Counted from the stretch's first letter, positions 52,537-61,392 are shown. The stretch: 64,000 nucleotides of DNA from Epilithonimonas zeae (GCF_023278365.1 NZ_CP075338.1:1488001-1552000); one strand, 5' to 3'. The notes: generated by a model from the sequence alone, not told the origin. Program-made: numbers and translations.

Positions 52537-53295
52537 ATGCAAAACCTAGGAATCATCGGTTTCGGCTGGCTCGGCAATCACATCGCAGAAAGGCTATCGG
52601 ACAAATACAAAATCTTCGCCACCACAACCACACCCGCCAAAGCACAAGACCTCAACGCCAAAGGCTATCACGCCACTCTGGTTAGTTTCCCCAACGAGTT
52701 GGATGCGGAGATGCAAACTTGGGAAGTCGCCAAAGATCTGGACGCCATCATCATCAGCGTACCGTTTTCGGGGATCCGAGGCGCACAGATTCCGATGAAT
52801 GACAAACGCCAGAACCTCCTCAATTTCCTCGGCGATTACAAAGGTCAGCTCTTCCTCCTCAGCTCCACAGGTGTCTATCCCGAGACCGAACAAGACTACA
52901 TCGAGACCGACAAACCAGTACAGGAAGTGGAAAGCGAAAGCTTTATTTTGGAAAGATTCCCCCAAACTAATATCCTCAGATTAGCTGGCTTGATGGGCGA
53001 CCAGAGATTGCTCAAGAACTACAACATCTCCAATCTCGATCAGTTAGTAAATCACATCCATTACGCCGATATCTGTACCGCTATCGAAAAAATGCTGGTG
53101 CAACAATCCCAATCCAAGGTTTACAACATCGTAGCGCCCAACCATCCCAACAAAGAAGAAGTTATCAATGCCCAGAAAGGACTCTCCTACTCTGGCGAGC
53201 GTGCTACCAAAGACAGAACCATCTCGCCCGCCAAACTGATTCAGGAATTGGATTTTAAGTTCCAATATCCCGATCCACAGTATTTTCATTTGTAA
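52537..53295 (+). CDS. NAD(P)-binding Rossmann-fold / SDR-like protein
   Basis: A 252-residue protein with MQNLGIIGFGWLGNHIAERL (dinucleotide-binding GxGxxG) and a nucleoside-diphosphate-sugar epimerase-like body: DAIIISVPFSGIRG, LFLLSSTGVYPETEQDYIETDKP, NILRLAGLMGDQRLLKN and NHIHYADICTAIEKML. The YxxxK catalytic pair of classical SDRs is not obvious (SSTGVYPET lacks the lysine four residues on), so it may be a non-catalytic or atypical member. Codon use is richer in C than in neighbours. Confidence 0.82.
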   Translation: MQNLGIIGFGWLGNHIAERLSDKYKIFATTTTPAKAQDLNAKGYHATLVSFPNELDAEMQTWEVAKDLDAIIISVPFSGIRGAQIPMNDKRQNLLNFLGDYKGQLFLLSSTGVYPETEQDYIETDKPVQEVESESFILERFPQTNILRLAGLMGDQRLLKNYNISNLDQLVNHIHYADICTAIEKMLVQQSQSKVYNIVAPNHPNKEEVINAQKGLSYSGERATKDRTISPAKLIQELDFKFQYPDPQYFHL

Positions 53296-53433
53296 AAAAC
53301 AAGCGGGTTTCCAACCTTTTTCAAAAGTGTGCATCTTAGTCATTAGAAAGCAATCTGATGAGATCGTCCTCAATCCGAAATTGAAGCATCGATCAACATC
53401 AAAGCAATTGCTCATAATCAAAAAGATCAAGCT

Positions 53434-54099
53434 ATGAAAGTTACCATCCCAAAACCGTGTCACGAAAACTGGGCGAATATGACGCCCGAAGAAAAAGGCA
53501 GATTCTGCCAAGTCTGTTCAAAGAGTGTGAGAGATTTCACCACCGCAACAGATCTCGAAATAATTGCAGATCTTTCCGAGAACCCCAACATCTGCGCCAG
53601 TTTCCGCCCCGATCAGTTGGACAGAAATCTCAGCTATTCTTTCCTCAATTCTCTGTTTGCAAAATTTGCAGTTGGTGTTGTCCTCACGTCCGGAGGCATT
53701 GTTTCTGCACAAACACAACCTAAGGTGAATCCTCCAACAAAAACAGATGTTCCTGTCCAAGTAAAAGGAGAAGTAGCACCAATTTCGAGTCCTAAAACAA
53801 CACCTCATAAAAGAGACCAGAATAAACCTTTTCCACTTGGAAAGATTGCAGTATCAGATGTGGATAAACCTAATCCACAACAAATTAGAAATACAGGAGC
53901 GCCTTTATTCATCAACGAAAAAAACCTACCTCTATACATTGTTGAGGGAAAAATGATTACCAATAAACAATTTCAGCAGATCGACCCCAATAACATCAAG
54001 AATCTTAAAGTTTTAAAAGGCAAAGACGCTACTTCCAAATATGGTGCAAAAGGGAAAAACGGTGCGGTAATGATTACTCTGAAGAGGAAAGAAAAATAA
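53434..54099 (+). CDS. Membrane protein with N-terminal cysteine motif and TonB-plug-like C-terminus
   Basis: A 221-residue protein. Residues 1-60 hold a cysteine motif (IPKPCHENWANMTPEEKGRFCQVCSKSVRDFT, C-x(20)-C-x2-C) seen at the start of many Bacteroidota membrane proteins. One membrane helix follows at about 75-92 (FAKFAVGVVLTSGGIVSA), then a Pro/Lys-rich linker. The last about 50 residues (IVEGKMITNKQFQQIDPNNIKNLKVLKGKDATSKYGAKGKNGAVMITLK) resemble the plug domain of TonB-dependent receptors. Signal-transducing or energy-coupling roles are possible; no function is assigned. Confidence 0.8.
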   Translation: MKVTIPKPCHENWANMTPEEKGRFCQVCSKSVRDFTTATDLEIIADLSENPNICASFRPDQLDRNLSYSFLNSLFAKFAVGVVLTSGGIVSAQTQPKVNPPTKTDVPVQVKGEVAPISSPKTTPHKRDQNKPFPLGKIAVSDVDKPNPQQIRNTGAPLFINEKNLPLYIVEGKMITNKQFQQIDPNNIKNLKVLKGKDATSKYGAKGKNGAVMITLKRKEK

Positions 54100-54184
54100 A
54101 TTTTACGTTCATATTTTATCTGCTTTAGATTATTAAATATGTTTATCTTAGCAAAGCGCAACCGATTGCACAAAATCATTGTTT

Positions 54185-55198
54185 ATGAGATCAACTTTTC
54201 TATTGATATTAAATTTAACAGTGCTGTCTTGTACCGCACAGACAAAAGATACTTTAGCTGAGAAGGTTTTGGTCTATCAACTTCCAAATGGTGGTTGGGG
54301 AAAACACGTAGATAAAACAGCCGTGGACTATAGTTTACCCATCGACAAAGTTTTATTAAGCAAAATAAAAGCTTCCGGAGACGACCACGCCACCATAGAC
54401 AACAATGCGACCACGAAAGAGATTACCATCCTCATTAAGGCTTATCAATCCACGAAAAACCCAAGCTATCTCAAGTCCGCAGAAAAAGGAATCAACTATC
54501 TTCTGACGATGCAATATACCAACGGTGGTTTTCCTCAATACTATCCGAACTCTGCTATCTATCGAAAGCAAATCACTTATAATGATAATGCAATGATTAA
54601 TGCTCTGAGTATTCTATACAATACAGCAGAAGGCAAAAATGGTTTTGAAATTATTGATGAAAATTTAAAAATTAAGTCCAAATCGGCTGTTGAAAAAGGT
54701 ATAGACTGCATTCTGAAAACGCAGTTCGTCCAAAAAGAAAAACCAACCATCTGGGGAGACCAATACAACGAAATCACTTTGAAACCAGAAAAAGCAAGAG
54801 CTTTTGAACCTGCTTCACTGGCAAGTGCAGAATCGGTAAGTATTGTTAAATTTTTGATGATGCAACCTCAAAATCCCGAGATTGAGAAAGCCGTAAAGTC
54901 TGCAATCCAATGGTTCAAAACCAATAAAATCGAAGGTTACAGCTACAACGTTGTAAAGAAAGATAACAAGGCTGTAAGAACTTTGGCGGCGGATAAGAAC
55001 TCGGTTATTTGGGCAAGATTCTATGATTTGGAAACCAACAAACCAATTTTTGGCGACCGAGACGGAAGCATTAAATACAACTACAGCGAAGTTTCTGCAG
55101 AAAGAAGAAACGGCTATAGTTGGTTTGTGGATAGTCCAAAAAAACTGATTGATAAAGATTATCCAACTTGGTTGGCAAATAATAACTTGACAGAATAG
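54185..55198 (+). CDS. Pectate lyase, PL10 family
   Basis: A 338-residue exported pectate lyase. The ATG at 54185 gives a lipoprotein-type signal (MRSTFLLILNLTVLSCTAQ); an upstream TTG adds two residues. The fold starts NGGWGKHVDK and contains TIDNNATTKEITILIKAYQ, NGGFPQYYPN, ITYNDNAMINALSILY, and the C-terminal WARFYDLETNKPIFGDRDGSIKYNYSEVSAERRNGYSWF, all characteristic of PL10, which cleaves polygalacturonate by beta-elimination with Ca. It suggests plant-polysaccharide use. The gene is single, without a PUL-type SusCD pair nearby. Confidence 0.94.
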   Translation: MRSTFLLILNLTVLSCTAQTKDTLAEKVLVYQLPNGGWGKHVDKTAVDYSLPIDKVLLSKIKASGDDHATIDNNATTKEITILIKAYQSTKNPSYLKSAEKGINYLLTMQYTNGGFPQYYPNSAIYRKQITYNDNAMINALSILYNTAEGKNGFEIIDENLKIKSKSAVEKGIDCILKTQFVQKEKPTIWGDQYNEITLKPEKARAFEPASLASAESVSIVKFLMMQPQNPEIEKAVKSAIQWFKTNKIEGYSYNVVKKDNKAVRTLAADKNSVIWARFYDLETNKPIFGDRDGSIKYNYSEVSAERRNGYSWFVDSPKKLIDKDYPTWLANNNLTE

Positions 55199-55257
55199 TT
55201 GTGTAAGAATTGGCATTTGGAATCATTCTTGAACCGCTTCCATAAAAATCGTTTATT

Positions 55258-55647
55258 ATGGAAGCAAACACAATCAAAACCATCGCAAAATACGGATTAG
55301 GAGCAATGTTGATTTCTGCAGGAATCGGACATCTCACCTTCGCAAGAAAAGAATTTCAAGCCCAAGTTCCGGAATGGGTACCATTGGAAAAAGACGACAC
55401 TGTAGTTTATTCGGGAATTGTGGAAATCGCTATGGGAGTTGCAGTGATCGCGGCACCAAAGAAATATGAATCTATAGTAGGAAAAGTTGCTGCAGGATTA
55501 TTCACTGCTGTTTTTCCTGGGAATTATACACAATATAAAGAAAGAAGAAACGCCTTCGGACTCAACACAGACAATAAGAGATTTGCAAGATTGTTTATGC
55601 AACCAGCCTTGATTGCGTGGGCTTTGAAGTCGACAGATGGTAAATGA
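55258..55647 (+). CDS. DoxX-like small membrane protein
   Basis: A 129-residue protein with four membrane segments: YGLGAMLISAGIGHLTFARKEF (with the GIGHLxFARxxF pattern of DoxX), VYSGIVEIAMGVAVIAAP, KVAAGLFTAVFPGNYTQY and a last helix with RLFMQPALIAWAL. Members of the DoxX family function in redox or membrane-protein complexes, but this short form has no assigned role. Confidence 0.85.
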   Translation: MEANTIKTIAKYGLGAMLISAGIGHLTFARKEFQAQVPEWVPLEKDDTVVYSGIVEIAMGVAVIAAPKKYESIVGKVAAGLFTAVFPGNYTQYKERRNAFGLNTDNKRFARLFMQPALIAWALKSTDGK

Positions 55648-55658
55648 TTCTACATATA

Positions 55659-55733
55659 AGATTTTCGACTTCGCTCAGATTTACATCTAGCAAATTGCAT
55701 TAGAATTGTCGTTCTGATCGGAGTCGAAGCATC
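55659..55733. repeat. TTCGACTTCGCTCAG-type inverted repeat
   Basis: agattttcgacttcgctcag (55659-55678) is the imperfect complement of ctgatcggagtcgaagcatct (55714-55733). Half-copies occur at about 61237-61257 (ctacttcgacttcgctcag) and near 34822 (ggcttcgacaagctcgg). Confidence 0.6.
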
Positions 55734-55750
55734 TGCAATATATTTAAACC

Positions 55751-55778
55751 AAAACTCAATTCATAGTTGAGTTTTTTT
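55751..55778 (+). terminator. Terminator after DoxX-like gene
   Basis: Stem aaaactcaa/ttgagtttt with a short loop and T run. Confidence 0.82.
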
Positions 55779-55885
55779 GATTTCCGCATAGAATAAATCT
55801 ATGTTAACAAACACCAAGAATCAATCTTTATCTCTAAATTTATACTTCGAAAAATCGAATTTAATTTCACATTAAATAAAAAACT

Positions 55886-57511
55886 ATGAGTTCAGCACAA
55901 AACAATTTCAACAACCTATTCAAATCAGAAAACGAAATTCCCGAAGAATATAAAGTTCCCATCATCCATCAGAGAGAATATCTTCTCAATGGAGAATTGG
56001 TTCAATGGAATGGCGATGTTACCGAAATCTATTCACCAGTTTGCATCCCAACAGCAAACGGATTGGAAAGAAAACTTCTAGGAAGCATCCCGAATATCGG
56101 ACCAAAAGAAGCACTGGATGTTTTGGATGCATGCGTAAAAGCTTACGACAACGGACTTGGCGAATGGCCTACAATGTCTGTAGAAGGCAGAATCAAATGT
56201 ATGCAAAAATTTGTATATCTGATGATTAAAGAACGTGATTTGGTCATCAAATTACTGATGTGGGAAATTGGTAAAACCCTACCCGATTCTACAAAAGAAT
56301 TTGACAGAACAGCAGATTACATCAACCAAACCATCGATGCATTGAAAGATCTGGACAGAGAATCTTCCCGCTTCCAGCAAGCAGAAGGAACAATTGCCCA
56401 AATAAGAAGAGCGCCACTTGGCGTTGTGTTGAGTATGGGACCTTTCAATTATCCATTGAATGAGATCTTTACAACATTGATTCCCGCTTTGATTATGGGA
56501 AATACGATTTTGTTTAAATTACCAAAACATGGTGTTCTTGCTCATTATCCTTTATTAAAAGCTTTCCAAGAAGCATTTCCAAAAGGAACAGTGAATACAT
56601 TATATGGAAAAGGTTCAGAAATCATCACGCCGATTATGGAAAGCGGCAAAGTGAATGTTCTGGCTTTTATTGGTTCCAGTAAAGTCGCTAATGGTTTGAA
56701 AAAACTTCATCCAAAAGTAAACAGATTGAGAGCAATTCTAAGTCTCGATGCTAAAAATGCTGCCATCGTTACTAAAAATGCCAATCTGGATGTTGCTGTC
56801 AGTGAATGTATTTTAGGTTCATTATCCTTCAATGGACAACGTTGCACAGCGCTTAAATTAATTTTTGTTCAGAAAGATGTGGCGGAAGAATTTACTCGGA
56901 AATTAACAACAGCTGTTTCGGCTATGAAAGGAGGATTGCCTTGGGAAAAAGATGTGAAAATCACACCACTTCCGGAAGTCAACAAACCACCTTATTTGGA
57001 AGAATGTATCGCTGATGCTATCTCAAAAGGTGCAAAAGTACTGAACGAAAATGGTGGTTACAACGAAGCCTCTTTTGTTTTCCCTGCCGTAGTTTATCCT
57101 GTGAATGACCAAATGAAATTGTACCACGAAGAGCAATTTGGGCCAGTGATTCCAGTGGTGCCATTTGATACGATTGAAGAACCTATCGATTATCAAGTGA
57201 ACGCAGACCACGGGATGCAAGTCAGCATTTTTAGCGAAGATGCTATGGAAGTTTCAAAATTAATTGATCCATTTGTAAATTTGGTAAGCCGTGTGAACAT
57301 CAACTGTCAAGCGCAAAGAGGCCCAGATGTTTTCCCATTTACCGGAAGAAAAGACAGTGCGGAAGGAACACTTTCTGTTTTTGATGCTTTGAGATCTTTC
57401 TCAATCCGATCTTTGGTAGCGGCAAAAGTAACCGATTCTAATAAAGAGCTGTTGAACACCATCGTTAGAGATCACGATTCTAATTTCCTGAGTACGGATT
57501 ATATTTTCTAA
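55886..57511 (+). CDS. gapN: NADP-dependent glyceraldehyde-3-phosphate dehydrogenase-like aldehyde dehydrogenase, atypical active site
   Basis: A 541-residue aldehyde dehydrogenase closest to non-phosphorylating GapN, which converts glyceraldehyde 3-phosphate to 3-phosphoglycerate with NADPH. The catalytic Cys320 is in SFNGQRCTALK and the cofactor segment is VLSMGPFNYPLNE. The usual general-base Glu, which lies 34 residues before the Cys (ELGGK), is replaced by Ser286 in LSLDAKNAA. The 34-residue spacing is exact, so the change is real, though Asp288 is two residues away. Length is about 45 residues longer than GapN, through an N-terminal extension. Substrate by family only. Confidence 0.85.
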   Translation: MSSAQNNFNNLFKSENEIPEEYKVPIIHQREYLLNGELVQWNGDVTEIYSPVCIPTANGLERKLLGSIPNIGPKEALDVLDACVKAYDNGLGEWPTMSVEGRIKCMQKFVYLMIKERDLVIKLLMWEIGKTLPDSTKEFDRTADYINQTIDALKDLDRESSRFQQAEGTIAQIRRAPLGVVLSMGPFNYPLNEIFTTLIPALIMGNTILFKLPKHGVLAHYPLLKAFQEAFPKGTVNTLYGKGSEIITPIMESGKVNVLAFIGSSKVANGLKKLHPKVNRLRAILSLDAKNAAIVTKNANLDVAVSECILGSLSFNGQRCTALKLIFVQKDVAEEFTRKLTTAVSAMKGGLPWEKDVKITPLPEVNKPPYLEECIADAISKGAKVLNENGGYNEASFVFPAVVYPVNDQMKLYHEEQFGPVIPVVPFDTIEEPIDYQVNADHGMQVSIFSEDAMEVSKLIDPFVNLVSRVNINCQAQRGPDVFPFTGRKDSAEGTLSVFDALRSFSIRSLVAAKVTDSNKELLNTIVRDHDSNFLSTDYIF

Positions 57512-57552
57512 AAATACTAGATAGATTCTAGTTTTTAGACCTTTCAAATTCT

Positions 57553-57584
57553 GTCCGCAGTTGATATCAATTGCGGACTTTTAT
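57553..57584 (+). terminator. Terminator after gapN
   Basis: Stem gtccgca/tgcggac, 12-base loop, followed by a T-rich tract. Confidence 0.8.
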
Positions 57585-57604
57585 TTTTATACATTGAATT
57601 GCTC

Positions 57605-57740
57605 GCAGCCCGACTTATCTCCAATTTCTTATTTATTTTTATTTGAATCGATGAACCACTTCGTTAGGTTTGGGCGGAAATCCTTTTTACGCAACGTAGT
57701 GGAGTGAAAAGATTGGGAGCGGAAGGCGGATTAAGCTGCC
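57605..57740 (+). repeat. Structured intergenic repeat, copy 6 (long form)
   Basis: gcagcccgacttatct, then an insert that includes gaaccacttcgttaggttt (also in copy 2), ggcggaaatccttttta, a loop, aaaagattggg, gagcggaaggcggattaagctgcc. GCAGC/GCTGC pairing is kept. The insert lies on the 5' side here but on the 3' side in copy 2. Confidence 0.8.
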
Positions 57741-57829
57741 CAAAATAAATTTATAAAATATTCCTAAAATTCTGGAATCAATTTCAGTATTGCTTTTTTT
57801 ACAGTATTTTTGAAGTCTAAATTTCTGAA

Positions 57830-59281
57830 TTGAAAAAATTAGATAAATATATAATCAAGACTTTTTTCGGACCATTTCTGTTTATCTTCAGTGTACTGTT
57901 CTTCATTTTTATTGTGAACATTATCTGGACTCAGATGTCGCAACTAACAGGAAAAGGTCTTACTTACTGGGAAATTTCTAAGTTTCTTTTTTATCTGGGA
58001 ATCAATGTTGTGAGTATGGTTTTGCCGCTTACGATTTTGCTTTCTTCGATTATGACTTTCGGAGATTTTGGTGAACGTTACGAACTTGCAGCGATGAAAG
58101 CAGCCGGAATTTCGCTCGTGCGTGTGATGTTACCGCTATTTGTCACGGTTTCTTTTCTCGCCGGGATTCTGTTTCTGTTTTCAAACAATGTCATACCGGA
58201 CTTCCAGCGGAAAGCGAAGAATATGATGTTCAATATCATCTCTTCCAAACCTGCCATCAACTTTACACCAGGCGTTTTTATAGATCAGATTTCGGGATAC
58301 TCAGTAAAATTCGATAAGATTTCGGGTGTGAATGGCGAAAAGCTGGAAGGTGTTTTCCTTCATAAAAATGCGAGTCCTTATGATGATCAGCAGACGATTA
58401 TTGCTACAACGGGGAAATTTGCACAAGCTGTTGATAAAAATTATTTGAAACTGATTCTTTATAAAGGTTATGTTTTCACAGATAATATCACGAACAAACC
58501 ATATGAAGAAAGAAAAAAACAGCCAAATCAGTCTATAAAATTTGACAGTTTGGTGAATCATTTCGACATTAGTGAATTGATTAACAACGCGATTGAAAAA
58601 GAAAAAATTACAGATGATTACCGTTTCCAGACTTACACAGAAGTTAATGAAACTCTGGTAAAAAACAGAAAAGGAAATGTTGCTACAATGAACTCGATTG
58701 CGTCGCCTATTATTTCGCAGACGAATAATTATGTAGAATATATCGATAAAACGAAAACTAAGGACAAAATAAAAGAGCCTTATAAAATAGACACGCTTAA
58801 AAAAGATAAGAAACTGGAAGTTCTCTGGAACGCTTATAACAAAATTGATGCTTTGAAAGCCAGCGTAGATTCTAGTCAAAATGCCATCAATGACACAGTG
58901 AAACTACACAACAAAATTGTAATGTACCAACAGCGTATCGTTTCTTATTCTTTCACTTGTATCATTTTCTTTTTGATTGGTGCCAGTCTGGGTTCCATCA
59001 TTAGAAAAGGTGGAATGGGATTACCGGTGGTCATATCCATCATCATTTTCATTATTTTTTATGTCCTGAATCTTACTGTAGAAAACTTATCCTGGAAAGG
59101 TGATATGGATCCTTATTTGGCTGCTTGGATTCCGAATATGGTTTTGTTTCCGTTCAGCTTGTGGTTAACATATAAAGCTTTAACAGATTCTCAGTTATTT
59201 GATATTGAAAAATACAAAGCGCTGTTCAAGCCAATCATTGATAAATTCGCAAAGCCAAAAGAGCACCAGCGTTACCAATAA
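57830..59281 (+). CDS. LptF/LptG family lipopolysaccharide export permease
   Basis: A 483-residue YjgP/YjgQ-type permease. Four N-terminal helices include KTFFGPFLFIFSVLFFIFIVNIIW and VVSMVLPLTILLSSIMTFG, a conserved ELAAMKAAGIS segment follows, then a large periplasmic region of about 250 residues and two C-terminal helices (FTCIIFFLIGASLGSIIRKGGMGLPVVISI). It belongs to the transporter that takes LPS from the inner membrane to the Lpt bridge. Start is TTG at 57830. LptF versus LptG cannot be settled without a partner; none is adjacent. Confidence 0.92.
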   Translation: MKKLDKYIIKTFFGPFLFIFSVLFFIFIVNIIWTQMSQLTGKGLTYWEISKFLFYLGINVVSMVLPLTILLSSIMTFGDFGERYELAAMKAAGISLVRVMLPLFVTVSFLAGILFLFSNNVIPDFQRKAKNMMFNIISSKPAINFTPGVFIDQISGYSVKFDKISGVNGEKLEGVFLHKNASPYDDQQTIIATTGKFAQAVDKNYLKLILYKGYVFTDNITNKPYEERKKQPNQSIKFDSLVNHFDISELINNAIEKEKITDDYRFQTYTEVNETLVKNRKGNVATMNSIASPIISQTNNYVEYIDKTKTKDKIKEPYKIDTLKKDKKLEVLWNAYNKIDALKASVDSSQNAINDTVKLHNKIVMYQQRIVSYSFTCIIFFLIGASLGSIIRKGGMGLPVVISIIIFIIFYVLNLTVENLSWKGDMDPYLAAWIPNMVLFPFSLWLTYKALTDSQLFDIEKYKALFKPIIDKFAKPKEHQRYQ

Positions 59282-59375
59282 TTAATCTTAGCGAAAAGAA
59301 TAATATTAATTTATATTGATAATGCAGATCATATATTTTATTAGTATTATCTTCGTGTCAGAAAAATCTGATGCT

Positions 59376-59921
59376 ATGAGAAAAATAATTGTTGCTGTTT
59401 GTGCTGTTGCCATTTTACAATCATGTGTTGTTTCTACAGCTGCAAAAGTGGTAAAAGGTGTTGCAAAAGTTGGCTACAAAACGGTAAAAGGAACTGTAAA
59501 AGGTGTAAGCTGGGCCGTAAGCAAAGCGAATGGAAAAATAGATGAAGACCGAATAGACGGAACCTGGAAAGTGATTGGTGTCTACAAAGGTTCTTTTGAA
59601 ACTTTCACTAATGATCAAAATCCGGACAGTTCTTTTGAAAGCGAATGTACTGAAGGCTTCGACCAGATTATTTTCAATTCTAAAAAATCGAAATTCAAGC
59701 CAGTGCATTGCAGCACAGAAAAGGTGGATTGGGAAAAATATGATTTTGAATTCGGAAAAAACCCTTTAACCAAAGAAAAAGAAAACTACATCGAATATAA
59801 TTCCAGCAATTACATTTCTGTAATCGATATCAACAGCAAAACAATGATTTTGGAAGGCAATCTGATGCCGAAACTGGCTTTCTCCGGAGGAAAATTGTAT
59901 CTTTTGGAAAAGGTGAAGTAA
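59376..59921 (+). CDS. Small lipoprotein with a lipocalin-like region, function unknown
   Basis: A 181-residue protein from the ATG at 59376. The signal (MRKIIVAVCAVAILQSCVVSTA) has a lipobox LQSC. A short amphipathic helix (KVVKGVAKVGYKTVKGTVKGVSWAVS) follows, then a beta-rich part with DGTWKVIGVYKGSFETF and FDQIIFNSKKSKFKPVHC. It resembles small exported flavobacterial lipoproteins but no named family can be given. The open frame extends 20 codons upstream; the later ATG gives the proper signal. Confidence 0.75.
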   Translation: MRKIIVAVCAVAILQSCVVSTAAKVVKGVAKVGYKTVKGTVKGVSWAVSKANGKIDEDRIDGTWKVIGVYKGSFETFTNDQNPDSSFESECTEGFDQIIFNSKKSKFKPVHCSTEKVDWEKYDFEFGKNPLTKEKENYIEYNSSNYISVIDINSKTMILEGNLMPKLAFSGGKLYLLEKVK

Positions 59922-59939
59922 AAATCTTGTTACAACTAA

Positions 59940-59964
59940 AAAGCGACTTAAATTAAGTCGCTTT
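59940..59964 (+). terminator. Terminator after the lipoprotein gene
   Basis: Stem aaagcgactta/taagtcgcttt with a three-base loop and T-rich tail. Confidence 0.88.
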
Positions 59965-60024
59965 ATTTTATTATATCCATAATGGTATGAAGTATAATAC
60001 TTTTAGACACCTTACAAAACAAAA

Positions 60025-60049
60025 AAAAGCGTTGATAACCAACGCTTTT
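60025..60049 (-). terminator. Terminator of tRNA-Ser
   Basis: On the minus strand aaaagcgttg, loop, caacgctttt followed by a run of T, six bases past the tRNA. Confidence 0.85.
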
Positions 60050-60054
60050 ACTTG

Positions 60055-60141
60055 CAGAGAGGAAGGGATTCGAACCCTCGATACAGTTACCCGTATACTA
60101 GCTTTCCAGGCTAGCTCCTTCAACCACTCGGACACCTCTCT
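60055..60141 (-). tRNA. tRNA-Ser (anticodon GGA)
   Basis: 87 nt on the minus strand. Acceptor AGAGAGG/CCTCTCT, discriminator G; anticodon stem CTAGC/GCTAG with loop CTGGAAA (anticodon GGA, reading UCC/UCU); long variable arm (TATACGGGTAACTGTAT) as in class II tRNA-Ser; T-arm GAGGGTTCGAATCCCTTC. CCA is not encoded. A 80-codon open frame across it on the plus strand is spurious. Confidence 0.96.
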
Positions 60142-60188
60142 AATTGAGGTTGCAAATATAATGAAATATCTGATTCCTCCAAGGATTT

Positions 60189-61205
60189 TTAAAAATCTTC
60201 TGTCACTTCTCCTGAAATATTTTCACTGAATAATTCGGAGAACGATTTGTCATATTTTGGATTGTTGAGAATATGCATCACTTTGGTAATCGCTGCTTCG
60301 GCTGTCATATCTTTTCCACTAATGGCACCTATTTTTGTAAAAATATTGCTATTGCTATACTTCCCAAAACTAATTCCTCCTGATACACACTGACTTATCA
60401 CCACGATTTCGATTCCTCGGTTTCTCAATTCCTGAAGAATATTCTGAGTTTTTTCATTGTTAAAAATCGTCCCTGAACCGAAAACTTGTAAAACAATTGC
60501 TTCCGGAGTTTTGAATTCCAGCAAAGACTCGAAGTTCATTCCTGGAAAAATCCTGTAAAAAATTACTTTTTCATTGAGGTAAAGATCTAGCTCAAATTCT
60601 CCTTTTGGTTTCCAAAGCAAATCTTTTTCGATATTAAGATGAACTCCGGATTGTCCAAGAATCGGATAATTCGGACTTTGATAAGCGTCAAAAAACTCAG
60701 CGGAATATTTCAGACTTCGGTTTCCACGCAAAAGTTTATACTCAAAGTAAACAGCAACTTCTTTGATGACAGCTTCATCATTTTCATATAGACTGGCGTA
60801 ATATAAACTTGTCAACAGATTTTCTTTCGCATCGGTTCGTAAATCTCCAATTGGTAATTGGGAACCTGTCAAAATCACTGGTTTTCCAAGATTCTTTAAC
60901 ATAAAACTGAGTGCAGAAGCCGTGTAAGACATTGTATCTGTACCGTGAAGAATCAGAAAGCCATCAAAAGCATTGTAATTTTTATGAATCCACTCCGCAA
61001 TCATCCGCCATTCCTGCGGTCCCATATCAGAAGAATCTACAGGATTTTCGAATGGATGAACCGAGACTTCACATTCGAGAAGATTCATTTCCGGAATTCT
61101 TTTGAAAATGGTGGAAAAATCGAATGGGACAAGACTTCCTGTGGTATAATCTTTTTCCATCCCAATGGTTCCGCCAGTGTAAATCAATAGGACTTTTCTT
61201 TTCAT
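60189..61205 (-). CDS. ansA: L-asparaginase, type I (cytoplasmic)
   Basis: A 338-residue asparaginase that hydrolyses asparagine to aspartate and ammonia. Active-site threonines are in LLIYTGGTIGMEKD and ILHGTDTMSYTASALSF, with Asp of HGTD and Lys in RTDAKENLLTSL. No signal peptide, and the similarity is to the lower-affinity cytoplasmic type I enzyme. Length is typical. The next gene upstream is serA on the same strand, separated by a terminator and a repeat. Confidence 0.95.
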   Translation of the reverse strand: MKRKVLLIYTGGTIGMEKDYTTGSLVPFDFSTIFKRIPEMNLLECEVSVHPFENPVDSSDMGPQEWRMIAEWIHKNYNAFDGFLILHGTDTMSYTASALSFMLKNLGKPVILTGSQLPIGDLRTDAKENLLTSLYYASLYENDEAVIKEVAVYFEYKLLRGNRSLKYSAEFFDAYQSPNYPILGQSGVHLNIEKDLLWKPKGEFELDLYLNEKVIFYRIFPGMNFESLLEFKTPEAIVLQVFGSGTIFNNEKTQNILQELRNRGIEIVVISQCVSGGISFGKYSNSNIFTKIGAISGKDMTAEAAITKVMHILNNPKYDKSFSELFSENISGEVTEDF

Positions 61206-61275
61206 AGACTAATGTTGATTCGAAGGTCAAATGTTGCAATCTACTTCGACTTCGCTCAGTATAAACTTTTTGAAC

Positions 61276-61339
61276 GGAGCTGTTTTTCTTTTTTTGCAAA
61301 AGAAAGAAAAAGCGATAGTGGAAAGCGGATTAAGCTGCC
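61276..61339 (+). repeat. Structured intergenic repeat, partial copy 7
   Basis: ggagctgtttttctttttttgc, then aaaagaaagaaaaagcgatagtgg, aaagcggattaagctgcc. The 3' half matches the family, but the 5' CCCGA segment is missing, so it is truncated. The inner T/A stem is intact. Confidence 0.65.
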
Positions 61340-61392
61340 ATAAAAACCTCAGCAAAAGTAAAATTTTAATCTGAATCGGAAAAATAAAAAAA

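Noticed and set aside
53327-53437. 36-codon frame from a GTG, overlapping the start of the gene at 53434
   Set aside because: The ATGA overlap is suggestive, but there is no homology, no signal or domain, and the frame is short; not counted as a gene.
57605-57740. Structured repeat considered as an intrinsic terminator of gapN
   Set aside because: gapN already has a terminator at 57553-57584, and the repeat lacks a uridine run after its last stem.
59987-60229. 80-codon plus-strand frame containing REEGIRTLDTVTRI
   Set aside because: It reads through the antisense strand of tRNA-Ser, a well-known source of false proteins.
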